Shown piece by piece: positions 42,969 through 52,259 of a stretch of DNA of 64,000 nt; the first letter of the stretch is position 1, and every line of letters begins with the position of its first letter. The notes under the pieces were generated by a model. That model was not told the origin of the DNA, searched no databases, and worked only from the letters and a program-made list of their open reading frames with translations. This stretch comes from Microcoleus vaginatus PCC 9802 (GTDB lineage Bacteria; Cyanobacteriota; Cyanobacteriia; Cyanobacteriales; Microcoleaceae). The stretch spans positions 3,173,001 to 3,237,000 of the forward strand of contig CP031740.1 of assembly GCA_022701275.1 (NCBI GenBank), given 5' to 3'. The position numbers were made by a program, and so were the translations under genes.

Positions 42969-43415
42969 ATGTCTGCAAACACCGCGCTACCCGCAGCCCT
43001 AGCTAAAATTGTCCAGCGCTTTCAGCGACATTCCGATCCGAAACAGCGCTACGAACAACTGCTGTGGTATGCCAAGAGACTCCCAGCATTTCCCGAAAGC
43101 GATAAACTGCCGGAAAACAAGGTTTCTGGCTGCGCGTCGCAAGTTTATGTTACTGCAAATTTGGCAGAAGGAAAAGTTTTGTTTCAAGGCGATTCAGACG
43201 CTCAGTTAGTCAAAGGATTAGTTGGCTTGCTAGTGGAAGGTTTGAGCGGATTGACGCCTGCTGAAATCGTCAGCGTTACCCCAGATTTTATTCAAGACAC
43301 GGGATTGAATGTGAGTCTGACACCCTCCCGCGCTAACGGATTTTACAACATCTTTCAAATGATGAGAAACAAAGCCGTTGCTTGCGAAGTGAGCAAGCAA
43401 GCCGAAGCAAATTAA
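42969..43415 (+). CDS. sufE: SufE-family sulfur-transfer protein
   Basis: This 148-residue protein accepts persulfide from the cysteine desulfurase SufS and stimulates Fe-S cluster assembly. The active cysteine is in the conserved KVSGCASQVYV segment (near residue 55), and the family pattern continues with FQGDSDAQLVKGLVGLL and FYNIFQMM. The length is normal for SufE. It is followed 15 bases later by the hydrolase-like gene, so the two are probably one operon. It is divergent from the importer permease. Confidence 0.93.
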   Translation: MSANTALPAALAKIVQRFQRHSDPKQRYEQLLWYAKRLPAFPESDKLPENKVSGCASQVYVTANLAEGKVLFQGDSDAQLVKGLVGLLVEGLSGLTPAEIVSVTPDFIQDTGLNVSLTPSRANGFYNIFQMMRNKAVACEVSKQAEAN

Positions 43416-43429
43416 AAGAATAAACAGCC

Positions 43430-44335
43430 ATGACTCAAACTACAAATTTAACAAAATTAGGTTCTGGCAACTATCCCGCTGCAGTTAAAGAATATCTCTG
43501 GAATTGGAAAGAAACGCAAATCAAAGTTATTTACGAAACCAGAGGACAGGGAAATCCTGTATTGCTACTGCCGGCTTTCAGTACGGTTTCGACGCGAGAA
43601 GAAATGCGTCCTTTAGCAGAATTGTTAGCTCCTAGCTTTCAAACTGTGAGTTTAGATTGGCCTGGTTTTGGCGCATCGGATCGCCCGCGAATTGACTACG
43701 AAGCGCAATTATACCATCAATTTCTCAAGGATTTTGTTGAGTCAATTTTTAATAGTCCTGTTGCTGTAGTTGCGGCAGGTCACGCTGCGGGTTATGCGAT
43801 GCAATTAGCGCAATCAAGCCCCAATGTTTGGTCAAAGATTGTGTTAGCTGCGCCGACTTGGCGCGGGCCTTTGCCGACGATGAGCAAACAGCAAAGCGGG
43901 TGGCATGGAATCGTGAGAGAATTAGTACGATCGCCTTTACTGGGACAATTCCTCTACAAACTCAACACTGCACCGTCATTCCTCAGTTTGATGTACCGCC
44001 GCCACGTCTATGTTGATGCAGCTAAAGTCACGCCCGATTTCATCCAAAGCAAATGGCAAGTGACGCAAAAACCAGGTGCTCGGTACGGTTCCGCTGCCTT
44101 TGTGACTGGTGGTTTAGATCCGGCTAAAGTGCGATCGGAATTTACAGATAATTTTCAACAATTAGCAGTGCCTGTGATGGTTGTAATTGCTGAAAATGCG
44201 CCGCCCAAATCAAAGGCTGAAATGGAAGCATTAACGGAATTACCGGGTGTTGAGTCGCGAGTTATTCCTGGTTCTTTGGGAATGCACGAAGAGAATGCAG
44301 AAGCTTTGGCAAATGCGGTTAAATCTTTTATTTGA
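43430..44335 (+). CDS. alpha/beta-hydrolase homologue lacking the nucleophile
   Basis: This is a 301-residue protein of the alpha/beta-hydrolase fold: LLLPAFST (oxyanion loop), SLDWPGFGASDRPR, and the nucleophile elbow VVAAGHAAGYAM. The canonical G-x-S-x-G elbow is GHAAG here, so the catalytic serine is replaced by alanine. The C-terminal GMHEENAEAL still holds the usual His. It is therefore either non-catalytic or uses another residue. It lies 15 bases after sufE, suggesting a role near Fe-S assembly, for example as an accessory or binding protein. That is an inference. Confidence 0.8.
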   Translation: MTQTTNLTKLGSGNYPAAVKEYLWNWKETQIKVIYETRGQGNPVLLLPAFSTVSTREEMRPLAELLAPSFQTVSLDWPGFGASDRPRIDYEAQLYHQFLKDFVESIFNSPVAVVAAGHAAGYAMQLAQSSPNVWSKIVLAAPTWRGPLPTMSKQQSGWHGIVRELVRSPLLGQFLYKLNTAPSFLSLMYRRHVYVDAAKVTPDFIQSKWQVTQKPGARYGSAAFVTGGLDPAKVRSEFTDNFQQLAVPVMVVIAENAPPKSKAEMEALTELPGVESRVIPGSLGMHEENAEALANAVKSFI

Positions 44336-44403
44336 GAGAATTAAGAGGGAATGAACCGCAGAGGGCGCAGAGAACGCAGAGGGGAGAAGGGAAGAGGGGA
44401 GGA

Positions 44404-45360
44404 ATGCAAGCTGTTTTTTTAACGTTAGTTTGGATTGTTTGCTATTGGTTTTGTCTGCCAGCTTATGCTATCGGAGAGTCGCCGATAATCAATTTGCCAA
44501 AGAGTACGATCGAAGGTGCGATCGACTTTCACATTCATTCTTCTCCTGATGTGATTCCGCGCAGGTTAGACGATTTTGAGGTAGCTAAGTCAGCGGCACG
44601 ATCGCACATGAAAGCTGTTGTATTAAAAAATCATTATGCCAGCACAGCAGCGCGGGCAGTTTTGGTTAATAAAATAGTACCAGAAATCGAAGTTTTCGGG
44701 GGAGTTGTTCTCAATCATTCGGTAGGGGGAATTAATCCCGAGGCTGTAGGCGCAATGCACCGCATAGGTGGCAAATACGGTAAAGTAGTGTGGCTGCCCA
44801 CGGTTGATGCTGAGCATCACTTGCAGGTTTTTCACAAGTCGGGAATTGGGATTAAAGTTGCGGAAAATGGCAAGGTTTTACCGGAAACAGCAGCGGTGTT
44901 GAAGATGGTAGCCAAAGAGAATTTGATATTGGAAACCGGTCATATTTCCTCAGAAGAGGTGATGGCAGTTGTCGGTGAAGCCAACCTGCTCAACATTAAA
45001 AACATCCTGATTACCCATGCAATGGCGGATGTACCGGGCTTGTCTCTTGAAAATATGCAAACAGCCGCCGCAGCCGGAGCTTTCTTAGAACTCGCGTTTG
45101 TGAACGATTTGATGGGAGAAAAGGCCGCTGATGAGGCACACAAAAACTGGCATCAAGTTTCTATTACTAAGATGGCAGCAGCGATTAAACTAATCGGAGC
45201 CGAGCATTTTGTTATGAGTACAGATTTGGGAAGAAAACCCGATCCTTTGCCGGCGGAAGGTTACAAATTATTTGTGGAAAAATTGATAAATGAAGGCATT
45301 TCTCCGCACGAAATTGATTTAATGACGAAACACAATCCAGCTCGATTGTTAGGCATTTAG
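44404..45360 (+). CDS. exported metal-dependent hydrolase (amidohydrolase-like)
   Basis: The protein has 318 residues from the ATG at 44404, preceded by GAGGGGAGGA. Upstream in-frame codons from 44332 form an unlikely Arg/Glu-rich N-terminus encoded by a repeat (CGCAGAG units). The signal peptide ends near LPAYA. The domain begins at AIDFHIHSSPDV, with the HxH metal pair, followed by VLETGHISSEE, ILITHAMADVPG and MSTDLGRKPDP, which supply His and Asp ligands of amidohydrolase-type enzymes. The substrate is unknown; it looks like the DUF6282 family. It overlaps nothing and follows the hydrolase homologue by 68 bases. Confidence 0.82.
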   Translation: MQAVFLTLVWIVCYWFCLPAYAIGESPIINLPKSTIEGAIDFHIHSSPDVIPRRLDDFEVAKSAARSHMKAVVLKNHYASTAARAVLVNKIVPEIEVFGGVVLNHSVGGINPEAVGAMHRIGGKYGKVVWLPTVDAEHHLQVFHKSGIGIKVAENGKVLPETAAVLKMVAKENLILETGHISSEEVMAVVGEANLLNIKNILITHAMADVPGLSLENMQTAAAAGAFLELAFVNDLMGEKAADEAHKNWHQVSITKMAAAIKLIGAEHFVMSTDLGRKPDPLPAEGYKLFVEKLINEGISPHEIDLMTKHNPARLLGI

Positions 45361-45428
45361 AATTGGTAATTGGTAATTGGCCATCGGGGATTGGGAATCG
45401 CTAATTGGGAATTCTCTTCGCTCTTTTG

Positions 45429-45535
45429 TCTTCCTTCTTCCTTCTTCCCTCTTCCCTCTTCCCTCTTCCTTCTTCCCTCTTCCTTCTTCCCTCTTCCTTC
45501 TTCCTTCTTCCCTCTTCCTTCTTCCTTCTTCTATT
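45429..45535. repeat. second polypyrimidine CTTCC tract
   Basis: A run of CTTCC/TTCTTCC units about 105 bases long, like that at 41627-41772. It sits at the 3' end of the coiled-coil gene and just after the hydrolase gene. Confidence 0.85.
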
Positions 45536-48500
45536 CTTGATTGCCTTTGCCGCGCACGTATCCGTTATCTGCAATGCGCCAAGCACCCCCAGCATTGCCC
45601 GTTAAATCGCAATCTTCCACGGTAGCAATGCTATCTCTGTAAACGCCGATCGCCGCACCTTCATTACCATTAATCCGACACCGGCGCACGATCAATTTTC
45701 CTCCCAATCCGACACCTATTCCCAAACTGCCGTTGTCAAAAATACTGCAATCTTCCACCGTTGCTTTCCCATTATCCGATATAAAAATTCCGTTCCATAC
45801 CCCATCATGAATTTGAGTGCGGCGGAGGATAGAATTTGCATCAGGACCGCAAATTCCCACAACAGAATAGTCCGCAGAAGTGATATCGCTGTCTTCTATG
45901 ATTAACTCGCCTTTGCGAATATCTACAGCGTAATGTTTTCCAGTCGCGCTCAGCGTTAAACCGCGCACTAAAGCACTGTCAGTTACCATTTTAATGCAGT
46001 TTGAGTTGATACTTTCAACCACAATGCGATCGACCTCTCCGCTGCCGATAATTTCAACCGCTTTGTCGAGAATTAGACTTTCGCGGTAAACGCCTGGATG
46101 CACCTCAATGCGCGTGCCCGGTGCTGCATTTTTCAGCGCTTCGCTAATAGTAGTATAATCGCCTTGCCCCTGCGGAGAAACAACAAATTTTTGACTATTC
46201 AAAACTTTGGGATCAGAAGTAGATGCTTCAATTTGCCCTGACTTCGAGTCAAAATGCTCAGATTGTCGATCGCCAGCTTCGGAAAGTTGCGAGGTTAGCT
46301 GCAAGCGTTGTTGATAAACTGTCTCTAGTTGGTGTTCTAACTCGGATACTTGAGATTGAAGTTGAGCTTGATTCTGGTTGGCTGTCTCGATTTGACTTTG
46401 GAATTCCGACAGTTGAGAATAAAGGTGCGATCGTTCTCTGTTAGCAGTTTCTAGCTGAGATTCTAATTCAGAGCGACTTTGACGCACACTTTCTAACTGA
46501 TTTTCTAAGTCGGAGATTTGAGATTGAAGTTGATTTTGATTCTGATTGCCTGTCTCGATTTGAGTTTGCAATTGCGAGATTTGAGAATAAAGGTGCGATC
46601 GTTCTGTGTTAGCACTTTCTAGCTGAACTTCTAATTCAGAGCGAGTTTGATACACACTATTTAGGTGATTTTCTAACTCAGATACTTGAGATTGAAGTTG
46701 AGCTTGATTATGCTTGGCTGTCTCGATTTGACTTCGCAATTGCGAGATTTCAGAAGTGAGCTGAGATTCCACTTCAGAGCGACTTTGACGCACACTCTCT
46801 AACTGATGTTCTAACTCGGAGATTTGAGATTGAAGTTGAGTTTGATTCTGATTAGTCGTCTCGATTTGAGTTTGCAATTGCGAGATTTGAGAATAAAGGT
46901 GCGAGCGTTCTGTGTTAGCCGTTTCTAGCTGAGATTCTAATTCAGAGCGACTTTGACGCACACTTTCTAACTGATTTTCTAACTCGGATACTTGAGATTG
47001 AAGTTGAGCTTGATTCTGATTGGCTGTCTCGATTTGAGTTTGCAATTGCGAGATTTGAGAATTGAGCTGAAATTCCAATTCAGAGTGAGTTTGACGCACA
47101 CTTTCTAACTGGTGTTCTAAGTCGGATACTTGAGATTGAAGTTGAGCTTGATTCTGGTTGGCTGTCTCGACTTGACTTTGGAATTCCGACAGTTGAGAAT
47201 AAAGGTGCGAGCGTTCTGTGTTAGCCGTTTCTAGCTGAGATTCTAATTCAGAGCGACTTTGACGCACACTTTCTAACTGATTTTCTAACTCGGATACTTG
47301 AGATTGAAGTTGAGTTTGATTCTGATTGGCGGTCTCGATTTGACTTTGGGATTCCGAGAGTTGAGAATAAAGGTGCGATCGTTCTGTGTTAGCACTTTCT
47401 AGCTGAATTTCTAATTCAGAGCGAGTTTGATACACACTATTTAGGTGATTTTCTAACTCGGATACTTGAGATTGAAGTTGAGCTTGATTGTGATTGGCTG
47501 TCTCGATTTGACTTTGCAATTGCGAGAGTTGAGAAGTGAGCTGAGATTCCACTTCAGAGCGACTTTGACGCACACTCTCTAACTGATGTTCTAACTCGGA
47601 GATTTGAGATTGAAGTTGATTTTGATTCTGGTTTGCTGTCTCGGTTTGACTTTGTAATTGCGAGAGTTGAGAAGTGAGCTGAGATTCCAATTCAGAGCGA
47701 CTTTGACGCACACTTTCTAACTGGTGTTCTAACTCCGATATCTGAGATTGAAGTTGATTTTGATTCTGGTTTGCTGTCTCGGCTTGACTTTGAATATCCG
47801 AGAGTTGAGAATAAAGGTGCGAGCGTTCTGTGTTAGCTGTTTCTAGCTGAGATTCTAATTCCGAGCGAGTTTGACGCACACTATCTAGCTGAGCTTCTAA
47901 GTCGGATACTTGAGATTGAAGTTGAGTTTGGCTCTGGTTGGCTGTCTCGGTTTGACTTTGGGATTCCGACAGTTGAGAATAAAGGTGCGAGCGTTCTGTG
48001 TTAGCAGTTTCTAATTGAGCTTGCAGTTCTGATAACTGAGACTGGAGTTGGGAGCTATCTCCCTCCTGGCGATGTATCTGAGACTCCAATTCTGACAACT
48101 CAGCCAGCAGTCTCTCTCGCTCTAAAACAACCATTTCGGATTGAAGTTGTAGTTCATGAACTTGAGAGTTTAACTGCATTTTATCCAGATTAGCAGCTTC
48201 TAACTGTCTTTGCAGTTCTAATAATTCAAATGGAGGTTGCTGTGCTTGTTCGCGAGCGGTTTGCAATTGAGAGTTGAGTATTTCGCGTTCTTGCTCTGCA
48301 CTCTCTAATTGAGCTTGTAGCTCTGACAATTCCGAAGTAAATTGCGATCGCTCTGCTTCGACTAATTGCAGTTGAGTTTGCAAACCCAACAGTTGAGACT
48401 GAAGTTGCTCCCGCTCTTCAATGGAGCGATCGAACTTAATTTGAATTTCCGACAACTGGTACTGTACCTGCAATCTGCTTTGACTAGCCGTTTCCAACTG

Positions 48501-49028
48501 ACTCTCAAATTCCGACAGCAGAGCGTGAAATTGAGAACGTTCTGCATCAACCGTCTCTAATTCTGCTTGCATTTCCAGTAATTGAGCGTTAAGTTGCGAT
48601 CGCTCCTGCTCCGCAACTTCTAACTGATATTTAAGTTCTGCCACTTCTGCTAACTGCGACTCAGCTTGTTGAGCATTTTCTAGCTGAAACTGCAAATCAG
48701 CAATCAGAGAATCAATTTGCGATCTATCCTGGGCAATTCCTGCCAAAAATCCTTCCATTTCCGACACTTGATTTTTTAAAAAATCTTGCTCGCGAGTCAC
48801 AGTTCCCAACCGACTTTGCAACTGGGATAATTCAGAATTTAGCTGATTTTCATTCTGCACCTTTTGCCGCAATTCCGAATTTCGGGCATCCAACTGAGCC
48901 GCCAAATTTGATATAGCCTCCTGCGAACCCTGCATCCGCACCAAATTGCGTGAATTTCGCTTATTCAAAATTAGCCAGCAGACTAATGCCCCGCCTCCAA
49001 ATCCTATGAATAAAAGTAATGCTTGCAT
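45531..49028 (-). CDS. membrane-anchored giant coiled-coil protein with beta-helix head
   Basis: This is a 1165-residue protein. One N-terminal transmembrane segment (FIGFGGGALVCWLIL) is followed by basic residues. A coiled coil of roughly 900 residues comes next, rich in Gln, Ser, Glu and Leu (QLQSQVSELENQLESVR, ETANTERSHLYSQLS), with DNA-level near-identity between repeat blocks over about 46.3-48.0 kb. From about residue 945 there is a beta-helix domain (FVVSPQGQGDYTTISEAL, HPGVYRESLILDKAVEIIGS, GIFISDNGKATVEDC), related to pectate-lyase-type right-handed helices. Such an architecture fits a long envelope stalk with a binding head. It is a single gene; the function is unknown. Confidence 0.85.
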   Translation of the reverse strand: MQALLLFIGFGGGALVCWLILNKRNSRNLVRMQGSQEAISNLAAQLDARNSELRQKVQNENQLNSELSQLQSRLGTVTREQDFLKNQVSEMEGFLAGIAQDRSQIDSLIADLQFQLENAQQAESQLAEVAELKYQLEVAEQERSQLNAQLLEMQAELETVDAERSQFHALLSEFESQLETASQSRLQVQYQLSEIQIKFDRSIEEREQLQSQLLGLQTQLQLVEAERSQFTSELSELQAQLESAEQEREILNSQLQTAREQAQQPPFELLELQRQLEAANLDKMQLNSQVHELQLQSEMVVLERERLLAELSELESQIHRQEGDSSQLQSQLSELQAQLETANTERSHLYSQLSESQSQTETANQSQTQLQSQVSDLEAQLDSVRQTRSELESQLETANTERSHLYSQLSDIQSQAETANQNQNQLQSQISELEHQLESVRQSRSELESQLTSQLSQLQSQTETANQNQNQLQSQISELEHQLESVRQSRSEVESQLTSQLSQLQSQIETANHNQAQLQSQVSELENHLNSVYQTRSELEIQLESANTERSHLYSQLSESQSQIETANQNQTQLQSQVSELENQLESVRQSRSELESQLETANTERSHLYSQLSEFQSQVETANQNQAQLQSQVSDLEHQLESVRQTHSELEFQLNSQISQLQTQIETANQNQAQLQSQVSELENQLESVRQSRSELESQLETANTERSHLYSQISQLQTQIETTNQNQTQLQSQISELEHQLESVRQSRSEVESQLTSEISQLRSQIETAKHNQAQLQSQVSELENHLNSVYQTRSELEVQLESANTERSHLYSQISQLQTQIETGNQNQNQLQSQISDLENQLESVRQSRSELESQLETANRERSHLYSQLSEFQSQIETANQNQAQLQSQVSELEHQLETVYQQRLQLTSQLSEAGDRQSEHFDSKSGQIEASTSDPKVLNSQKFVVSPQGQGDYTTISEALKNAAPGTRIEVHPGVYRESLILDKAVEIIGSGEVDRIVVESINSNCIKMVTDSALVRGLTLSATGKHYAVDIRKGELIIEDSDITSADYSVVGICGPDANSILRRTQIHDGVWNGIFISDNGKATVEDCSIFDNGSLGIGVGLGGKLIVRRCRINGNEGAAIGVYRDSIATVEDCDLTGNAGGAWRIADNGYVRGKGNQE

Positions 49029-49214
49029 TTGTTTTATCTAATTAATATAAATTGAGTGATTTTGATACTGAAAAAAAAATGGACATCTACAAATCGCTAT
49101 CTTACTCAAAGCTATCACACCTTGCCAGCCTGTGTTCACTTGGCTCAACAATTTATATTTCTTTACAAATACCTTTTGTTTGCAGGTAAGGTGCAGCGCA
49201 CCCTGCAAGTCCGA

Positions 49215-50390
49215 TTAATGAAGCAAATCCACAATATGAGGAATAATTTCGATATGCTGAGTCAACAAATAATCCAACCTATCCGCCAGTAAACTAAAAA
49301 TTAAATCGTTATAACTCATTCCGTATTCCGCCAAACCTAAAGCTACCAAACTCGTCACATTTCCCCCTGGATGTTTCAGATCCGGTTTGGGATTTGCTTC
49401 CAAAACATAAAGTGAGCCATCAGCATCACTTCGGACATCAATCCGCACCAAACTGTTCAAACTAAACTCCCAATAAATTTTTCGAGCTAACTCAATTAAC
49501 TCTTGTTTTAGTTCAGGTTCCTCGGCGCCCATTAACCGTCCTCGATCGGCCGTAATCGCTTTTTGATCCATAGAAGTAAATATGCGTTCGTCAGGCTCCA
49601 GCACCCGCTCTACAGTCGAAAAAGCAAAGGGTTTTGTACTTTTATCAAATCTGTCTTTAGCATAAGTAACATAGCCGCAGACCGCTACACAAAATTCTCG
49701 CCCAGGCAAATACTTTTCAATTAAAGCAGTATTGTGAGTGTCTCGGTGAACTTCCGAAACCGCCTGAGACAAACTCTCAATCTTATCTACAAAATGAACG
49801 TGCAGTGAAGCGCGACCGGATACTGGTTTAACAACAAACGGCCCTTGATAGTCACCAAAAGCAATGGCAAAACGCTGATGCAAATTATGCTCCAAAATCC
49901 CTTGAGAAGGATGCCAAGTCATAAACGGAGCGGTTTTAATTCCGACTGATTGCAGTTCCCGCTTAAAAGCGTGTTTGTTATCTAAAGTTGAACTATTTAA
50001 AGGGTTGTGACCGACATAAGGCATTCCCAACATTTCCAACAATGCGGGAGTGTGACAAACAGGATTGTAGCCCTGGACTCCGCCAGTATTCAGCCACACT
50101 AAGTGGATATTTTTTTGTTTGAGTTGTTCCGGCAAATTCATGTCATCAGCCATGACAAAGACTTGCTGAAAGCCAATTTCTGCTAAGGATTTAGCAATCT
50201 CGCGGGCGACTACTTCGTAACTCTTCCAAGAGCGGGGATTGTGAGTTTTGTAAATCACAGAACCAGGGCGATCGCAGTCGCCGCCGAACACCACAGCAAT
50301 CCGCAATTTAGTAAACAGCACCTCCAAATATTGAGGTAGTAAACTAAAGTCGTAATGCCAGTGATTCATGCCAATTGATGTTGCAACCAT
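49215..50390 (-). CDS. ATP-grasp protein related to D-Ala-D-Ala ligase
   Basis: This 391-residue protein has the D-alanine:D-alanine ligase layout: RIAVVFGGDCDRPGSV, YVGHNPLNSSTLDNKHAFKREL (the central grasp loop), PFVVKPVSGRASLHVHFVDK (ATP lysine and glycine-rich loop), GREFCVAVCGYV and RIDVRSDADGSLYVLEANPKP (catalytic Arg, and metal Glu/Asn). The substrate may not be D-Ala, as it lacks the usual neighbours murC/ftsQ. It lies 22 bases downstream of the EamA transporter gene on the same strand, so the two may share an operon and perhaps a substrate. Confidence 0.82.
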   Translation of the reverse strand: MVATSIGMNHWHYDFSLLPQYLEVLFTKLRIAVVFGGDCDRPGSVIYKTHNPRSWKSYEVVAREIAKSLAEIGFQQVFVMADDMNLPEQLKQKNIHLVWLNTGGVQGYNPVCHTPALLEMLGMPYVGHNPLNSSTLDNKHAFKRELQSVGIKTAPFMTWHPSQGILEHNLHQRFAIAFGDYQGPFVVKPVSGRASLHVHFVDKIESLSQAVSEVHRDTHNTALIEKYLPGREFCVAVCGYVTYAKDRFDKSTKPFAFSTVERVLEPDERIFTSMDQKAITADRGRLMGAEEPELKQELIELARKIYWEFSLNSLVRIDVRSDADGSLYVLEANPKPDLKHPGGNVTSLVALGLAEYGMSYNDLIFSLLADRLDYLLTQHIEIIPHIVDLLH

Positions 50391-50412
50391 TTAAGTTTTT
50401 TCCCTGTGTGTT

Positions 50413-51474
50413 TCATTTTTTAGCGACCGAACCGCTAGATTTTCCCAAATATATTCCAGCCAAAACCACAGAAAAAGCAAACCAATTAAGCAAGCTCAAA
50501 CTTTCCGAAAACAGCACCCAAGCCATAATAGCCGTTATTACGGGTTCTAGCAGCAGGAAAAAAGCTACAAATTCCGAGGACAAACGACCTAGACTGTGGA
50601 TAAGCAGTCCCTGACCGAAAGCTTGGCAAATCACCGCCAAAGCAATTACAGGCAGCCATCCCTGCCAAGAATAAGGGAAAACTCGATCGCCCGCAAGCAG
50701 AACCAGTGGCAAAACTAATATACTCCCAATGAAACATCGCCATATCAATATAGTTGTTGCTGGAAACTTGGTCCGCAAATGTTCTGAAATGAGCAGATTT
50801 CCTGCATAAAACATCGCCGATAAAAGAGCAGCAATGTCGCCGACAATAGTGTTTCCCGCCGTTTGCAAATCTTCCATACCGATCGCAATTGCGCCACACA
50901 AAGCCACCGCCAGTCCCACCAAAAACCTGTTGTCAAAGCGGCGCCCCAACAGCAGCCATCCCCCCAAAGTAGTAAATAAAGGAGTTAAGTTTCGCAGTAC
51001 AGTAGAATTAGCGACATTCGTCTGACTCAGTGACCAGGCCCAGAAACCTACAGAAGCAGAAGAAACCACGCCTACCGCTGTTAACAGCATCACATCCTGC
51101 AGAGTGTAGTTCGATGGCTCTTCAACTTCAGCCCCAGAGATTCGGCGACGCGCAGCACCCGCACCATTCCACACTCCAAATACTACAGTTGCTATCCACA
51201 AACGGTTAAAAACAGTAGCATTCGGGCTGATTTCCCGTTCGCTCAACCTAATAAAAATCGCAGCCAGCGACACCGCTAGCAGCGCCGCCGACAGCGATGC
51301 GATCGCCCAAATTTTGCCTTGACTCTCAGCGAATTCACCGTTTTTTAAACTGTCGGGCTTTCCCGAAACAATAGTTTTGTCTTCAGTTTTTAAGGGAGAG
51401 TTTAACTCTGTTTTTTCCAAAACATTGCGCTGAAGTTCAATATTTTGCTCGGGTAATCCCAGTTTTTTTGACAT
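50413..51474 (-). CDS. EamA/DMT-family transporter
   Basis: The protein has 353 residues from the ATG at 51474; the frame extends to 51558 but that start adds a non-membrane leader. After a hydrophilic N-terminus of about 55 residues there are ten transmembrane helices in two EamA halves (first half SLAAIFIRLSEREISPN, VVSSASVGFWAWSLSQT; second half LLSAMFYAGNLLISEHL, LLEPVITAIMAWVLF). Such exporters carry amino acids or small metabolites. It is the upstream gene of a pair with the ATP-grasp ligase. The substrate is unknown. Confidence 0.87.
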   Translation of the reverse strand: MSKKLGLPEQNIELQRNVLEKTELNSPLKTEDKTIVSGKPDSLKNGEFAESQGKIWAIASLSAALLAVSLAAIFIRLSEREISPNATVFNRLWIATVVFGVWNGAGAARRRISGAEVEEPSNYTLQDVMLLTAVGVVSSASVGFWAWSLSQTNVANSTVLRNLTPLFTTLGGWLLLGRRFDNRFLVGLAVALCGAIAIGMEDLQTAGNTIVGDIAALLSAMFYAGNLLISEHLRTKFPATTILIWRCFIGSILVLPLVLLAGDRVFPYSWQGWLPVIALAVICQAFGQGLLIHSLGRLSSEFVAFFLLLEPVITAIMAWVLFSESLSLLNWFAFSVVLAGIYLGKSSGSVAKK

Positions 51475-51616
51475 TATTAAAAGTTCCAATGAAGGCAGAA
51501 GGCAGTTGTGTAGAGTGCGTGACAAAATAATATTTTGCTGACGAAGGGAATAACTCACAAGTCACGCACTCTACTTACTAGGGCTGCACCAACTATTTTT
51601 TATAGTTAACAGCAGC

Positions 51617-52117
51617 TTAGGCAGAAGGTTTAACAGAAAGCCTTGTCAAAGCCTCCTTTAGCGCCGGCGGCAATTGCCGGATAATCTTCTTCTTGTCGCG
51701 ATCGACACCAACCAAAGTTACCTGTGCTGTCACATATAACTCCTGAGTATCAGCCGATCGAATTTCGTAATCCCAAAGCAGCCGCACACCCTCGGTAGCA
51801 GCGATCCGCGTTCTGACTGCCACAGATTGACCCATTTGTACAGCCCGGTGGTAGCGCAGCGAAAGTTCCACCACAGGCAATTCCAAACCCTGCGCCACCC
51901 AGTCTGCATACTGAATGCCAAGAGAGCGCAAACTTTCCACCCTAGCTTCCTCCATCCAAGCCAGATAAGTACCGTGCCAAACCGCACCGCTGTAGTCAGT
52001 ATGGTGAGGGTACACTCGCACCAAATATTCAAACCAGCCCTCAGAGTCCATCCCGCGCCGATTTTGAATAGCACCAGCCGGTGCGAGTTCTGGTTGAGTT
52101 CGATCGTTTTCTAACAC
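51617..52117 (-). CDS. hotdog-fold acyl-CoA thioesterase (4HBT family)
   Basis: This 166-residue protein follows the 4-hydroxybenzoyl-CoA thioesterase pattern: VYPHHTDYSGAVWHGTYLAWMEEAR, with the conserved Asp-x-x-Gly and the Tyr/Glu of the hotdog helix, then ELSLRYHRAVQMGQSV and TAQVTLVGVDR. The catalytic Asp (D-Y-S-G) is present. The acyl substrate is unknown. It is the first of three same-strand genes (with EamA and ATP-grasp, about 143 bases apart), so a shared operon is uncertain. It is divergent from the universal stress protein gene, leaving a 142-base shared promoter region. Confidence 0.85.
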   Translation of the reverse strand: MLENDRTQPELAPAGAIQNRRGMDSEGWFEYLVRVYPHHTDYSGAVWHGTYLAWMEEARVESLRSLGIQYADWVAQGLELPVVELSLRYHRAVQMGQSVAVRTRIAATEGVRLLWDYEIRSADTQELYVTAQVTLVGVDRDKKKIIRQLPPALKEALTRLSVKPSA

Positions 52118-52259
52118 GTTACAAATTGTTCCAAAACGCTACATTTCTACAAATCATAAAGCAAACTTCAGGCTTATGCTTGACATTAAGCCACTAGAGT
52201 ACCAACGCCCTAGTTAGAGCGTCGCACAAGAAAACTCAACTATTTTTACCGCCCAAACC

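Noticed and set aside
44332..44403. Arg/Glu-rich N-terminal extension of the exported hydrolase
   Set aside because: It is translated from a CGCAGAG-type repeat; the ATG at 44404 has a good ribosome site and gives a clean signal peptide.
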